Positions 7,353-16,638 of a stretch of 52,152 nucleotides of DNA are shown here, one piece after another. Origin of the DNA: Pseudomonadota bacterium (GTDB lineage Bacteria > Pseudomonadota > Gammaproteobacteria > Burkholderiales > Burkholderiaceae_C); the NCBI GenBank assembly GCA_018242005.1, contig JAFECU010000268.1, positions 1 to 52,152 of the forward strand. Direction: 5' to 3'. The notes under the pieces were generated by a model. The model worked only from the letters and a program-made list of their open reading frames with translations. It was not told where the DNA came from and did not search any database. The position numbers and the translations under genes are program-made. How positions within the stretch are numbered: the stretch's first letter is position 1; every line of letters begins with the position of its first letter.

Positions 7353-8891
7353 TCAGTGGTCGGCCGAGCGATGCAGCGCGCGCCGGTACTGAATGGCTTC
7401 CGCCACATGGGCCAGCGTCACATGCTCGGACCCCGCCAGATCGGCAATGGTGCGCGCGACCTTGAGCGCGCGGTGCGTGCCGCGCGCCGACCAGGCCAGG
7501 CGCGTGGCGGCGGTCTGCAGAAAGCGCGCCGCCGCCTCGTCCAGCGCCGCCACTTCGTCCAGCTGCCGGCCCTGCAGCGCCTGGTTGGGCACGCCCTGGC
7601 GCTTTTGCGCGCGCTCGTGCGCCAGGGCCACGCGCGCGCGTACGGCGGCGCTGGGTTCGCCCGCGGGCGCGCCCAGCAGCTCGTCGGCGGGCAGCTGCGG
7701 CACCTCCACATGCAGGTCGATGCGGTCGAGCAGCGGGCCGGAGAGTTTGCCCTGGTAGCGCGCCACCTGGTCGGGCGTGCAGCGGCAGGCGCGCTGCCTG
7801 GAGCCAGCAAAGCCGCAGGGGCAGGGGTTCATGGCGGCGACGAGCTGAAAGCGCGCCGGAAACTCGGCGCGCTGCGCCGCGCGCGCGATGGTGATGCGCC
7901 CGCTCTCGAGCGGCTCGCGCAGGGCCTCGAGGGCGCTGCGTGCGAACTCGGGGAATTCGTCGAGGAACAGCACGCCCTCGTGCGCGAGCGAGATCTCGCC
8001 CGGCCGCGGCGGCGAGCCCCCGCCCACCAGCGCCACGGCGCTGCAGCTGTGGTGCGGGCTGGCCGTCTGGCGCCGCATCCACTGCTGCGGCGTGAAGCGC
8101 CCGGCCAGGCTGGCGATGGCCGCGCTCTCCAGCGCCTGCTGCACCTGCATGGGCGGCAGCAGGCCGGCAAAGCGCTGCGCCAGCATGGACTTGCCCGAGC
8201 CCGGCGGGCCGACGAGCAGCAGTCCATGGCCGCCGGCGGCCGCGATTTCGAGTGCGCGCCTCGCGGCGGCCTGGCCCTTGACGTCGGCCAGGTCCGGGCC
8301 GTCGGGCTGCGCCGCGGGCAGGGCCGGCGCCATGCGCTGCCAGCCGTCGTCATCGCCCTCGGGCTCGGGCGCGCTGCCGGCGGGCAGAAACTGGCGCACC
8401 ACGTCGAGCAGGTGGCGCGCGCGCCAGATCTGGGCGCCGGGCACCAGGGCGGCCTCCTCGGCGCTGCCGGGCGGCAGCACCATGCGCAGATCCTGCGCGC
8501 GCAGCGCCAGGCTGGTGGCCAGTGAGCCGCGCACGGGCCGCAGCTGGCCCGACAGCGAGAGCTCGCCCGCAAATTCCCAGCCGCCCAAGCGCGCCGCGTC
8601 GATCTGCCCGCTGGCGGCCAACAGCCCCAAGGCGATGGGCAGGTCAAAACGCCCCGAGTCCTTGGGCAGGTCGGCCGGCGCCAGGTTGACGGTGATCTTC
8701 TTGTTGGAGGGGAAGTCCAGGCCCGCGTTCTGCAGCGCCGAGCGCACACGCTCGCGCGCCTCTTTCACCTCGACATCGGCCAGGCCCACGAGCGCAAAGC
8801 TCGGCAGGCCGTTGGCCAGATGCACCTCGACGGTGACCGCGGGCGCCTGCAGGCCCAGCAGGGCGCGGCTTTGCACCAAAGCAAGACTCAT
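7353..8891 (-). CDS. comM: ComM/YifB-family Mg-chelatase-like AAA+ ATPase
   Basis: 512 residues. The N-terminal ChlI/Lon-like domain (1-~165) is followed by an AAA+ core with Walker A GPPGSGKSMLAQR and Walker B GVLFLDEFPEF, then the MNPCPCGF motif and a C-terminal chelatase-type helical region. ComM is a helicase that drives branch migration during integration of transforming DNA in naturally competent bacteria; that role is known from Vibrio/Haemophilus and inferred here. ATG 8891 opens with the family-typical MSLALVQSRALLGL. The gene diverges from the porin-glnK-amtB operon, and the proposed NtrC site lies in its upstream region. Confidence 0.95.
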   Translation of the reverse strand: MSLALVQSRALLGLQAPAVTVEVHLANGLPSFALVGLADVEVKEARERVRSALQNAGLDFPSNKKITVNLAPADLPKDSGRFDLPIALGLLAASGQIDAARLGGWEFAGELSLSGQLRPVRGSLATSLALRAQDLRMVLPPGSAEEAALVPGAQIWRARHLLDVVRQFLPAGSAPEPEGDDDGWQRMAPALPAAQPDGPDLADVKGQAAARRALEIAAAGGHGLLLVGPPGSGKSMLAQRFAGLLPPMQVQQALESAAIASLAGRFTPQQWMRRQTASPHHSCSAVALVGGGSPPRPGEISLAHEGVLFLDEFPEFARSALEALREPLESGRITIARAAQRAEFPARFQLVAAMNPCPCGFAGSRQRACRCTPDQVARYQGKLSGPLLDRIDLHVEVPQLPADELLGAPAGEPSAAVRARVALAHERAQKRQGVPNQALQGRQLDEVAALDEAAARFLQTAATRLAWSARGTHRALKVARTIADLAGSEHVTLAHVAEAIQYRRALHRSADH

Positions 8892-8901
8892 GGCGTGATC
8901 C

Positions 8902-8918
8902 CTCCCCAATCTGGTGCA
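8902..8918 (+). promoter_or_regulatory. Probable NtrC (NRI) binding site
   Basis: CTCCCCA-ATC-TGGTGCA. The right half is a perfect NtrC half-site and the left half matches 4 of 7 positions of TGCACCA with the expected 3-nt spacing. A second lone half-site TGCACCA lies at 8872-8878. The site is ~52 nt upstream of the -24 element at 8971, a normal enhancer position. Confidence 0.5.
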
Positions 8919-8970
8919 TGGCGCCGCCGCATCCACGCGTATTTGCAGCCAAATGTACCTGCAACGGCGC

Positions 8971-8985
8971 TGGCACGGTTCATGC
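8971..8985 (+). promoter_or_regulatory. Sigma-54 (-24/-12) promoter of porin-glnK-amtB
   Basis: TGGCACGGTTCATGC matches the RpoN consensus TGGCACG-N4-TTGC, with exactly 10 nt between GG and GC. It lies 41 nt before the porin ATG. Together with the NtrC-like site it indicates nitrogen-limitation control. Confidence 0.75.
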
Positions 8986-9026
8986 GTTCAAGCCGGTACC
9001 TGCTTTCAACACCTATCGGAGGAACC

Positions 9027-10117
<1,091 letters not shown>

Positions 10118-10138
10118 CCCCCGCCACGGAGAATTGAC

Positions 10139-11527
10139 ATGAGAAAACTGCTTGCCTCCCTGGCGCTGGGCCTGGGTCTGCTGATGGGCGGCGCCGCGGC
10201 GCTGGCGCAGACGCCGGCCGCGCCCGAACCGATTGCCGAATCCACGGCTGCCGCACCGGCCGCTGCCCCTGCGGCCCAGGCGCCGGCCGCGGCACCCGCT
10301 CCCAAGGTCGATTCCGGCGACACCGCCTGGATGCTGACCTCCACGCTGCTCGTGATCCTCATGACCATCCCGGGCCTGGCGCTGTTCTACGGGGGTCTGG
10401 GCCGCGCCAAGAACATGCTGTCGGTGCTGATGCAGGTGTTCGTGGTCTTCGCCCTGGTGTCGCTGCTGTGGGCCTTGTACGGCTACAGCCTGGCGTTCTC
10501 GGGTGAGGGGAGGTTCGTGGGTGACCTCTCGAAGCTTTTCCTCAAGGGTGTGGGGCCGGAGACCTTCGGCGCCCTCACGACCATCCCGGAGTACGTGTTC
10601 CTCGCGTTCCAGGGCACGTTCGCGGCCATCACGGTGGCGCTGGTTGTGGGTTCGTTCGCCGAGCGCATGCGCTTCTCTGCCGTGCTGATCTTCGCCCTGC
10701 TGTGGTTCACCATCAGCTACGTGCCCATGGCTCACATCGTCTGGGGCGGCGGCCTGCTGGCCCAGGACGGCGCGCTCGATTTCGCGGGCGGCACCGTTGT
10801 GCACATCAACGCGGGCATCGCCGGCCTGGTGGGCGCCTACATGGTGGGCAGGCGCATAGGCTTCGGCCGCGAGGCGTTCACGCCGCACTCTCTCACGCTG
10901 ACCATGGTGGGCGCGTCGCTGCTGTGGGTGGGCTGGTTCGGCTTCAACGCCGGCTCTGCCGGTGCCGCCAACGCCGCCGCCGGCCTGGCCTTCGTCAACA
11001 CCGTGCTGGCCACCGCCGCCGCCACGCTGAGCTGGAGCGCGGGCGAGGCGCTGCACAAGGGCAAGGCCTCCATGCTGGGCGCGGCCTCTGGCGCCGTCGC
11101 CGGCCTGGTGGCCGTGACGCCCGCCGCGGGCTTCGTCGGGCCCATGGGCGCCATCGTGATCGGCCTGATCGCCGGCCTGGTCTGCCTGTGGGGCGTGGGG
11201 GGCTTGAAGCGCATGCTGCGCGTGGACGACGCCTTCGACGTGTTCGGTGTGCATGGCGTGGGCGGCATCGTGGGCGCCATCCTGACCGGCGTGTTCGCGG
11301 CCCAGGGCCTGGGCGGCACGGGTGGCCTCACGCCCGACACCTTCAACATGGCTGCGCAGGTGTGGATACAGGTCAAGAGCGTCCTGTTCACCGTCGTGTG
11401 GTCGGCCGTGGCATCCATTGCTGCCTACAAGATCGCCGACCTGCTGGTGGGCCTGCGCGTGGACGAGGAATCCGAGCGCCAGGGCCTGGACATCAGCGCC
11501 CACGGCGAGACGGCGTACCACCGCTGA
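10139..11527 (+). CDS. amtB: Ammonium transporter
   Basis: 462 residues. A signal peptide (1-~23) and an Ala/Pro-rich periplasmic linker (~24-58) precede an 11-helix Amt core starting DTAWMLTSTLLVILMTIPGL. The conserved pore histidines are seen in VVHINAG and FGVHGVGG, and FYGGLGRAKN and WFGFNAGSA are Amt signatures. The C-terminal tail (GLRVDEESERQGLDISAHGE) is the GlnK-interacting region. It moves ammonium/ammonia through the inner membrane under nitrogen limitation. It is 21 nt after glnK and is followed by a strong terminator. Confidence 0.97.
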   Translation: MRKLLASLALGLGLLMGGAAALAQTPAAPEPIAESTAAAPAAAPAAQAPAAAPAPKVDSGDTAWMLTSTLLVILMTIPGLALFYGGLGRAKNMLSVLMQVFVVFALVSLLWALYGYSLAFSGEGRFVGDLSKLFLKGVGPETFGALTTIPEYVFLAFQGTFAAITVALVVGSFAERMRFSAVLIFALLWFTISYVPMAHIVWGGGLLAQDGALDFAGGTVVHINAGIAGLVGAYMVGRRIGFGREAFTPHSLTLTMVGASLLWVGWFGFNAGSAGAANAAAGLAFVNTVLATAAATLSWSAGEALHKGKASMLGAASGAVAGLVAVTPAAGFVGPMGAIVIGLIAGLVCLWGVGGLKRMLRVDDAFDVFGVHGVGGIVGAILTGVFAAQGLGGTGGLTPDTFNMAAQVWIQVKSVLFTVVWSAVASIAAYKIADLLVGLRVDEESERQGLDISAHGETAYHR

Positions 11528-11553
11528 TCCGGCAGATTGTCTCCAAGGACTTT

Positions 11554-11577
11554 GGCCCGCCTCGTGCGGGCCTTTTT
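11554..11577 (+). terminator. Rho-independent terminator after amtB
   Basis: Stem GGCCCGC (11554-11560) with GCGGGCC (11566-11572), loop CTCGT, followed directly by TTTTT (11573-11577), 26 nt after the amtB stop. Confidence 0.9.
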
Positions 11578-11664
11578 GCGTCTGGACTGACGCGGGTGAT
11601 GTGTCCAGAATGGCGCCGAGGTGCGGGCGACCCCGCTCCCGCCCAGCCGACAAGGAGGTAGCCC

Positions 11665-13299
11665 ATGACCACCGAGCACGCATCCACCCCCGGCGGCCCT
11701 GCCGCGTCGGCCTCCCAGAGCCATGCGCCCTGGCTGGACCAGCCATCCGTCGTGGCCGAGGTCGAGGCGCTGCGCCAGCGCTTTTGCGACCCTGCGCTGT
11801 GCGTGGCCGACGTGCTGTGCGACGACCATCCGCCCACGGACATCGCCTTCACCGTGGTCGATCGCGATCTGCATGCAGCGGCGCTGAGCTATGGCGAGCT
11901 GGCCGAGCAGTCCCGCCGCCTGGCCGGCCTGCTGGCCGATCGCGGCATTGGCCCGGGCACGCGCGTCGGGGTGCTGATGGCCAAGGGGCGGCAGCTGCCC
12001 ATCGTGCTGCTGGCGCTGTGGCGCCTGGGCGCCGTCCATATCCCGCTGTTCACGGCCTTCGCGGGGCCGGCCATCGCCACGCGCGTTCGCGCTGGAAACG
12101 CGCAGCTGCTGATTGCCGACCCTGACCAAGTGGGCAAGCTCGATGGCCTGGCGATTGAGGTGCTGCAGACCGGCGCCACGCTGGATGCACTGATGGCGGC
12201 GCACGCGCCGAGCGCGCACAAGGAGCGCATCGGGCGCGACGGCGTGTTCATTCAGCTCTACACCTCGGGCACCACCGGCGCGCCCAAGGGCGTGGCCGTG
12301 CCGGCGTTTGCCATCGCCTCCTTCATCGCCTACATGCGCTACGGCTTTGGTGTGACGGCGCAGGACGTGTTCTGGAACGGCGCCGACCCCGGCTGGGCCT
12401 ATGGCCTGTATTACGCCATCGTGGGCCCGCTGGCGATCGGCCGGCCCAATGTGCTGCTGGCCTCGGCCTTCTCGCCGGCCGTGGTGCAGCAGGTGGTGGA
12501 CACGCAGGGCGTGACCAACTTTGCCTCCGCACCCACCGCGTACCGGGCGCTGCGCCGCGACGGCGTGCGCTTTGCCCGCCGGCTGCGCGCGGCGTCGTCC
12601 GCGGGCGAACCGCTCACGCCCGACATCACGGCCTGGTCGCCCGAGGCGCTGGGCTGCATGGTGCGCGACCACTGGGGCCAGACCGAGCACGGCATGGCCA
12701 TCGTCAACGCCTGGGACCCGCGCCTGCAGCGCCCGGTGCAGGCGGGCTCCATGGGCCAGGCCATGCCCGGCTTCGTCGCCGGCACGCTGGACACGGCCAT
12801 CGTGCTCTCGACGCGGCACAGCCCGCTGATGTGGTTTGGCGGCTACGTCGACGATCCCGAGAAGACGCGCGAGCGCTTCACGCCCGATGGCCAGTGGTAC
12901 CTGACCGGCGACGCCGGGCGCTGCGATGGCAGCGACTTCTTCTTTGCCTCGCGCGACGACGACGTGATTCTGGCCTCGGGCTACCGCATCTCGCCCTTCG
13001 ACATCGAGAGCATCCTGGCCAAGGACCCCGCCGTCTCCGAGGTGGCCGTCGTCGGGCGCCGGCATGCCGATGCCGTTAGCGGCGAGGTGATCGAGGCCTT
13101 TGTCGTGCTCCGCCCCGGCGCCGGCGCCGAGGATGTCGCTGCGCGCCTGCAGGAGCTGGTGCGCAACCAGTACGGCGCGCACGGCTACCCGCGCAAGGTG
13201 CATGTGGTGACCGCCCTGCCCAAGACGCCCAGCGGCAAGATGCAGCGTGTGGTGTTGCGCGGCCTGGGCGATGATGAAATCGCAGCGATGGCGCCCTGA
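11665..13299 (+). CDS. AMP-binding acyl-CoA synthetase (acetyl/medium-chain type)
   Basis: 544 residues. It belongs to the adenylate-forming family, which activates a carboxylic acid with ATP and transfers it to CoA. The P-loop YTSGTTGAPKG, the A5 motif GQTEHG, A7 WYLTGDAGR, the hinge region FFASRDDDVILASGYRI and the C-terminal catalytic Lys in PKTPSGKMQR are all present. The domain pattern is closest to acetyl-/medium-chain acyl-CoA synthetases; the substrate cannot be decided from sequence. RBS AAGGAGG lies 6 nt before ATG 11665. The next gene starts 106 nt later, so co-transcription with glcE is possible. Confidence 0.9.
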   Translation: MTTEHASTPGGPAASASQSHAPWLDQPSVVAEVEALRQRFCDPALCVADVLCDDHPPTDIAFTVVDRDLHAAALSYGELAEQSRRLAGLLADRGIGPGTRVGVLMAKGRQLPIVLLALWRLGAVHIPLFTAFAGPAIATRVRAGNAQLLIADPDQVGKLDGLAIEVLQTGATLDALMAAHAPSAHKERIGRDGVFIQLYTSGTTGAPKGVAVPAFAIASFIAYMRYGFGVTAQDVFWNGADPGWAYGLYYAIVGPLAIGRPNVLLASAFSPAVVQQVVDTQGVTNFASAPTAYRALRRDGVRFARRLRAASSAGEPLTPDITAWSPEALGCMVRDHWGQTEHGMAIVNAWDPRLQRPVQAGSMGQAMPGFVAGTLDTAIVLSTRHSPLMWFGGYVDDPEKTRERFTPDGQWYLTGDAGRCDGSDFFFASRDDDVILASGYRISPFDIESILAKDPAVSEVAVVGRRHADAVSGEVIEAFVVLRPGAGAEDVAARLQELVRNQYGAHGYPRKVHVVTALPKTPSGKMQRVVLRGLGDDEIAAMAP

Positions 13300-13405
13300 A
13301 AGGCCGGGCCGCACCGCTTCTTGGCGCAATCTCACGCCGCGCGTTCAAAAAAATCACGCCCGCACGGAGACACCTTTGAGGGGTGCGGCAGTACCATCGC
13401 CACCC

Positions 13406-14527
13406 ATGCAAGCCGCCCTCAGCCAGATCATCGACCGCGTGCGCGACAGCGCCGCACGCCAGGCCCCGCTGCGCATCTGCGGCGGCGGCACCAAGGACTT
13501 TCATGGCCCCGGCGCGCCGCACCATGCGGGCGAGCCGCTGGACATGCGGCCGCTGGCCGGCATCGTGAGCTACGAGCCCAGCGAGCTCGTCATCACCGCC
13601 CTGGCCGGCACGCCGCTGGCCGAGCTGGAGGCGCTGCTCGCCCGGCATGGCCAATGCCTGCCCTTCGAGCCGCCGCGCTTTGGCGCGGGCGGCATGTCCG
13701 TGGGCACCGTGGGCGGCATGGTCGCGGCCGGCCTGTCGGGCCCGGCGCGCGCCAGCGTGGGCGCGGTGCGCGACTATGTGCTGGGCGTGGAGATCATCAA
13801 CGGCCGTGGCGAGCTGCTGCGCTTTGGCGGCCAGGTGATGAAGAACGTGGCCGGCTACGACGTCTCGCGCCTCATGGCCGGCAGCTGGGGCCAGCTGGGC
13901 GTGATCACCGAGGTCAGCCTCAAGGTGCTGCCCGTGCCGCCGGCCGAGGCCACGTTGCGCTTTGACTGCGACCAGGCCGAGGCGCTTGCGCGACTGAACG
14001 CCTGGGGCGGCAAGCCGCTGCCGCTCAACGCCAGCTGCTGGGTGGAGGACGGCAGCGCAGGCCGGCTCCATGTGCGCCTGCGCGGCGCGCGCGCGGCCGT
14101 CGAGGCCGCCTGCCGCGGCATGGGCGGGGCGGTGCAGGACGCCCCCAGCGTGCAGGACGACTGGCAGGCCTGCCGCGACCAGCGCCTGCCCTGGTTCACG
14201 GCGCGCGCGCCGGGCCATGCGCTGTGGCGCCTGTCCGTGCCGCAGACGGCGCCCACGCTGGCGCTGCCGGCGGGCGTGGCAGAGCCGCTGGTCGAATGGC
14301 ACGGTGGCCTGCGCTGGGTGCAGGCGCGGCCCGAGCACGGCGCCGCGCTGCGCACGCTGGCCGCGCAGGCAGGCGGTAGTGCCTCTCTTTTTGTAGCTGC
14401 TGACACTGATGGAAAGGGCGCTGGAGCCGCTTTTAATGCAAATTCTGCGGCACTGCTGACGATCCACCAGCGGCTCAAGCAGGCGTTCGACCCGGCCGGC
14501 ATCCTCAACCCCGGCCGGCTGCTGTAA
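13406..14527 (+). CDS. glcE: Glycolate oxidase subunit GlcE
   Basis: 373 residues. It is an FAD-binding (PCMH-type) subunit of membrane-associated glycolate dehydrogenase GlcDEF, which oxidises glycolate to glyoxylate. Evidence: LRICGGGTKDFHG, FGAGGMSVGTVGGMVAAGLSG, GQVMKNVAGYDVSRLMAGSWG and the C-terminal FDPAGILNPGRL. ATG 13406 gives the usual N-terminus; longer forms run into non-conserved sequence. Residues ~328-343 (LFVAADTDGKGAGAAF) are encoded by an inserted repeat (14388-14434) just before the C-terminal helix. glcF follows after a DUF1275 gene; glcD is not in the window. Confidence 0.95.
   Translation: MQAALSQIIDRVRDSAARQAPLRICGGGTKDFHGPGAPHHAGEPLDMRPLAGIVSYEPSELVITALAGTPLAELEALLARHGQCLPFEPPRFGAGGMSVGTVGGMVAAGLSGPARASVGAVRDYVLGVEIINGRGELLRFGGQVMKNVAGYDVSRLMAGSWGQLGVITEVSLKVLPVPPAEATLRFDCDQAEALARLNAWGGKPLPLNASCWVEDGSAGRLHVRLRGARAAVEAACRGMGGAVQDAPSVQDDWQACRDQRLPWFTARAPGHALWRLSVPQTAPTLALPAGVAEPLVEWHGGLRWVQARPEHGAALRTLAAQAGGSASLFVAADTDGKGAGAAFNANSAALLTIHQRLKQAFDPAGILNPGRLL
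14388..14434 (+). repeat. Comamonad interspersed repeat, copy C (inside glcE)
   Basis: Starts TTTTTGTAGCTGCTGAC, continues CTGATGGAAAGGGCGCTGGAG and ends CCGCTTTT, all in family order. It is open in the glcE frame and adds about 16 residues to a surface loop. Confidence 0.75.
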
Positions 14528-14529
14528 GC

Positions 14530-15318
14530 ATGCGCCTGCTGCGCCACCTCACGGGGCGGCATCGCACGCCGGTCACCAATCGCACGCTGGGCCTGCTGCT
14601 GGCCTTCAATGCGGGGGCGGTCAACGCGGGCGGCTTTCTGGTGGTGGGCATGTATACCTCGCACATGACGGGCATCGTCTCCAGCGTGGGCGACAACCTG
14701 GTGCTGGGCCAGCTGGCGCTGGTGCTGGGCGCCTTGGGCACGCTATGGGCCTTCATGTCGGGGGCAGGCAGCACCGCCATCCTGGTCAACTGGGCGCGCC
14801 ACCAGCGCCTGCGCGGCACCTTTGCGCTGCCGCTGCTGCTCGAAGCCGTGCTGATGCTGCTGTTCGGCCTGATGGGCGCCATCACGCTCACCTGGCACAC
14901 GCCGTTTGCCGTGCCGCTCACGGTGCTGCTGCTGGCCTACCTCATGGGGTTGCAGAACGCCGTCATCACCAAGATGTCGTCGGCCGAGATCCGCACCACG
15001 CACATGACCGGCATCTGCACCGACATCGGCATCGAACTCGGCAAGGCCTTGTACTGGAACCGCAGTGGCAAGCCCGCGCGCGAGCAGGTGCGCGCCAACC
15101 AGCGGCGGCTGCGACTGTTTGCCAGCCTGCTGCTCATGTTCATGGCCGGCGGCGTGGTGGGCGCGGCGGGCTTCAAGTATGTGGGCTTCATCTGGGTGGT
15201 GCCATTGGCCACGGTGCTGCTGGTGCTGTCGCTGCCGCCGCTGACGGCCGACTTCGACCGCCTGGCCCTGGCCTGGCGCAGGAGCCATTCCCACGATCAC
15301 GCAGGGCATGACCGCTGA
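14530..15318 (+). CDS. DUF1275 (YoaK-type) membrane protein
   Basis: 262 residues with about six membrane helices. Family hallmarks are AFNAGAVNAGGFLVVGMYTS near the start and LMGLQNAVITKMSSAEIRTTHMTG in the middle. The C-terminus is His-rich (HSHDHAGHDR), which could bind metal. The cellular role of the family is unknown. It starts 2 nt after the glcE stop and is followed 29 nt later by glcF, so it is co-transcribed with the glycolate oxidase genes; a transport or anchoring role there is inference only. Confidence 0.9.
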   Translation: MRLLRHLTGRHRTPVTNRTLGLLLAFNAGAVNAGGFLVVGMYTSHMTGIVSSVGDNLVLGQLALVLGALGTLWAFMSGAGSTAILVNWARHQRLRGTFALPLLLEAVLMLLFGLMGAITLTWHTPFAVPLTVLLLAYLMGLQNAVITKMSSAEIRTTHMTGICTDIGIELGKALYWNRSGKPAREQVRANQRRLRLFASLLLMFMAGGVVGAAGFKYVGFIWVVPLATVLLVLSLPPLTADFDRLALAWRRSHSHDHAGHDR

Positions 15319-15347
15319 GTCGGCCCCATCACGAAAGAAAAGACATC

Positions 15348-16586
15348 ATGCAGACCCAACTTGCCCCCGAATTCCAAGGCACACCCGAAGGTCAGGAGGC
15401 CGAGGCCATCCTGCGCAAGTGCGTGCACTGTGGCTTTTGCACCGCCACCTGCCCCACCTACCAGCTGCTGGGCGACGAGCTCGACGGCCCGCGCGGGCGC
15501 ATCTACCTCATCAAGCAGGTGCTCGAAGGCCAGGAGCCCACGCGCAAGACCCAGCAGCACCTGGACCGGTGTCTTACCTGCCGCAACTGCGAGAGCACCT
15601 GCCCGAGCGGCGTGCAGTACGGCCATCTGGTGGACATAGGCCGCAAGATCGTCGAAGACAAGGTGCCGCGCCCGCTCGCCGAGCGTGCGGTGCGCTGGGT
15701 GCTCAAGGAGGGTCTGCCCTCGCCGCTGTTCGCGCCGGCCATGAAGCTGGGGCGCAGCGTGCGCGGCCTGCTGCACGAGCGCCTGCGCGACAAGGTGCCA
15801 CCGCACCAGGATCCGGGCAGCTGGCCCACACGCACGCATGCGCGCAAGGTGCTGATGCTCGAGGGCTGCGTGCAGCCCTCCATGGCGCCCAACATCAACC
15901 ATGCGACGGCGCGCGTGCTCGACGCCGCAGGCATCGAGACCGTGATCGCGCGTGAGGCCGGCTGCTGCGGCGCCGTCAAGTTCCACCTGAACGACCAGGA
16001 AGGCGGGCTGGCCCAGATGCGCGCCAACATCGACGCCTGGTGGCCCCACATCGAGCGCGGCGAGGTCGAATGCATCGTCATGAACGCCTCGGGCTGCGGC
16101 GTCACGGTCAAGGAATACGGCCACCTGCTGCGCCTGGACCCGCAATACGCCGACAAGGCCGCGCGCGTGAGCGGCCTGACGCGCGACCTGTCGGAGCTGC
16201 TGCCCGACCTGGTGCCGCTGCTGAAAGATCGCGTGCGCCCCGCAGGCCGCGCCTTTGCCTACCACCCGCCCTGCACGCTGCAGCATGGCCAGAAGCTGCG
16301 CGGCGGCGTGGAGCGGCACATGGCCGCCCTGGGCTTCGAGCTGCGCCTGGCGCGCACCGAATCGCACCTGTGCTGCGGCTCGGCCGGCACCTATTCGGTG
16401 CTCAACCCCGAGATCTCCCACCAGCTGCGCGACCGCAAGCTGGGCGTGCTGGGCGAGGCCTTCGCCGACCAGCCGCCCGCGGCCATTCTGTCGGCCAACA
16501 TGGGCTGCATCACGCACCTGCAAAGCGGCACCGATATTCCCGTGCGCCACTGGGTCGAATTGCTGGACGAGGCATTGCTGGCATGA
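15348..16586 (+). CDS. glcF: Glycolate oxidase iron-sulfur subunit GlcF
   Basis: 412 residues, typical length. Two 4Fe-4S motifs near the N-terminus (CVHCGFCTATCP and CLTCRNCESTCP) are followed by two cysteine-rich CCG domains (GCCGAVKFH and LCCGSAGTY, with GCVQPSM and HPPCTLQH). The subunit carries electrons from the flavin subunits to the membrane quinone pool. Preceded by AAAGAAAAG upstream of ATG 15348. Confidence 0.97.
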   Translation: MQTQLAPEFQGTPEGQEAEAILRKCVHCGFCTATCPTYQLLGDELDGPRGRIYLIKQVLEGQEPTRKTQQHLDRCLTCRNCESTCPSGVQYGHLVDIGRKIVEDKVPRPLAERAVRWVLKEGLPSPLFAPAMKLGRSVRGLLHERLRDKVPPHQDPGSWPTRTHARKVLMLEGCVQPSMAPNINHATARVLDAAGIETVIAREAGCCGAVKFHLNDQEGGLAQMRANIDAWWPHIERGEVECIVMNASGCGVTVKEYGHLLRLDPQYADKAARVSGLTRDLSELLPDLVPLLKDRVRPAGRAFAYHPPCTLQHGQKLRGGVERHMAALGFELRLARTESHLCCGSAGTYSVLNPEISHQLRDRKLGVLGEAFADQPPAAILSANMGCITHLQSGTDIPVRHWVELLDEALLA

Positions 16587-16638
16587 TCGCGGGTTTTGAC
16601 CCGCCGCGCCGCATGCTTCATGCCGCGCGTTTTTGAGC

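Noticed and set aside
8872-8878. TGCACCA as the left half of one large NtrC site with TGGTGCA at 8912
   Set aside because: The halves are 33 nt apart, too far for one dimer site; the nearer imperfect half at 8902-8908 fits the normal spacing better.
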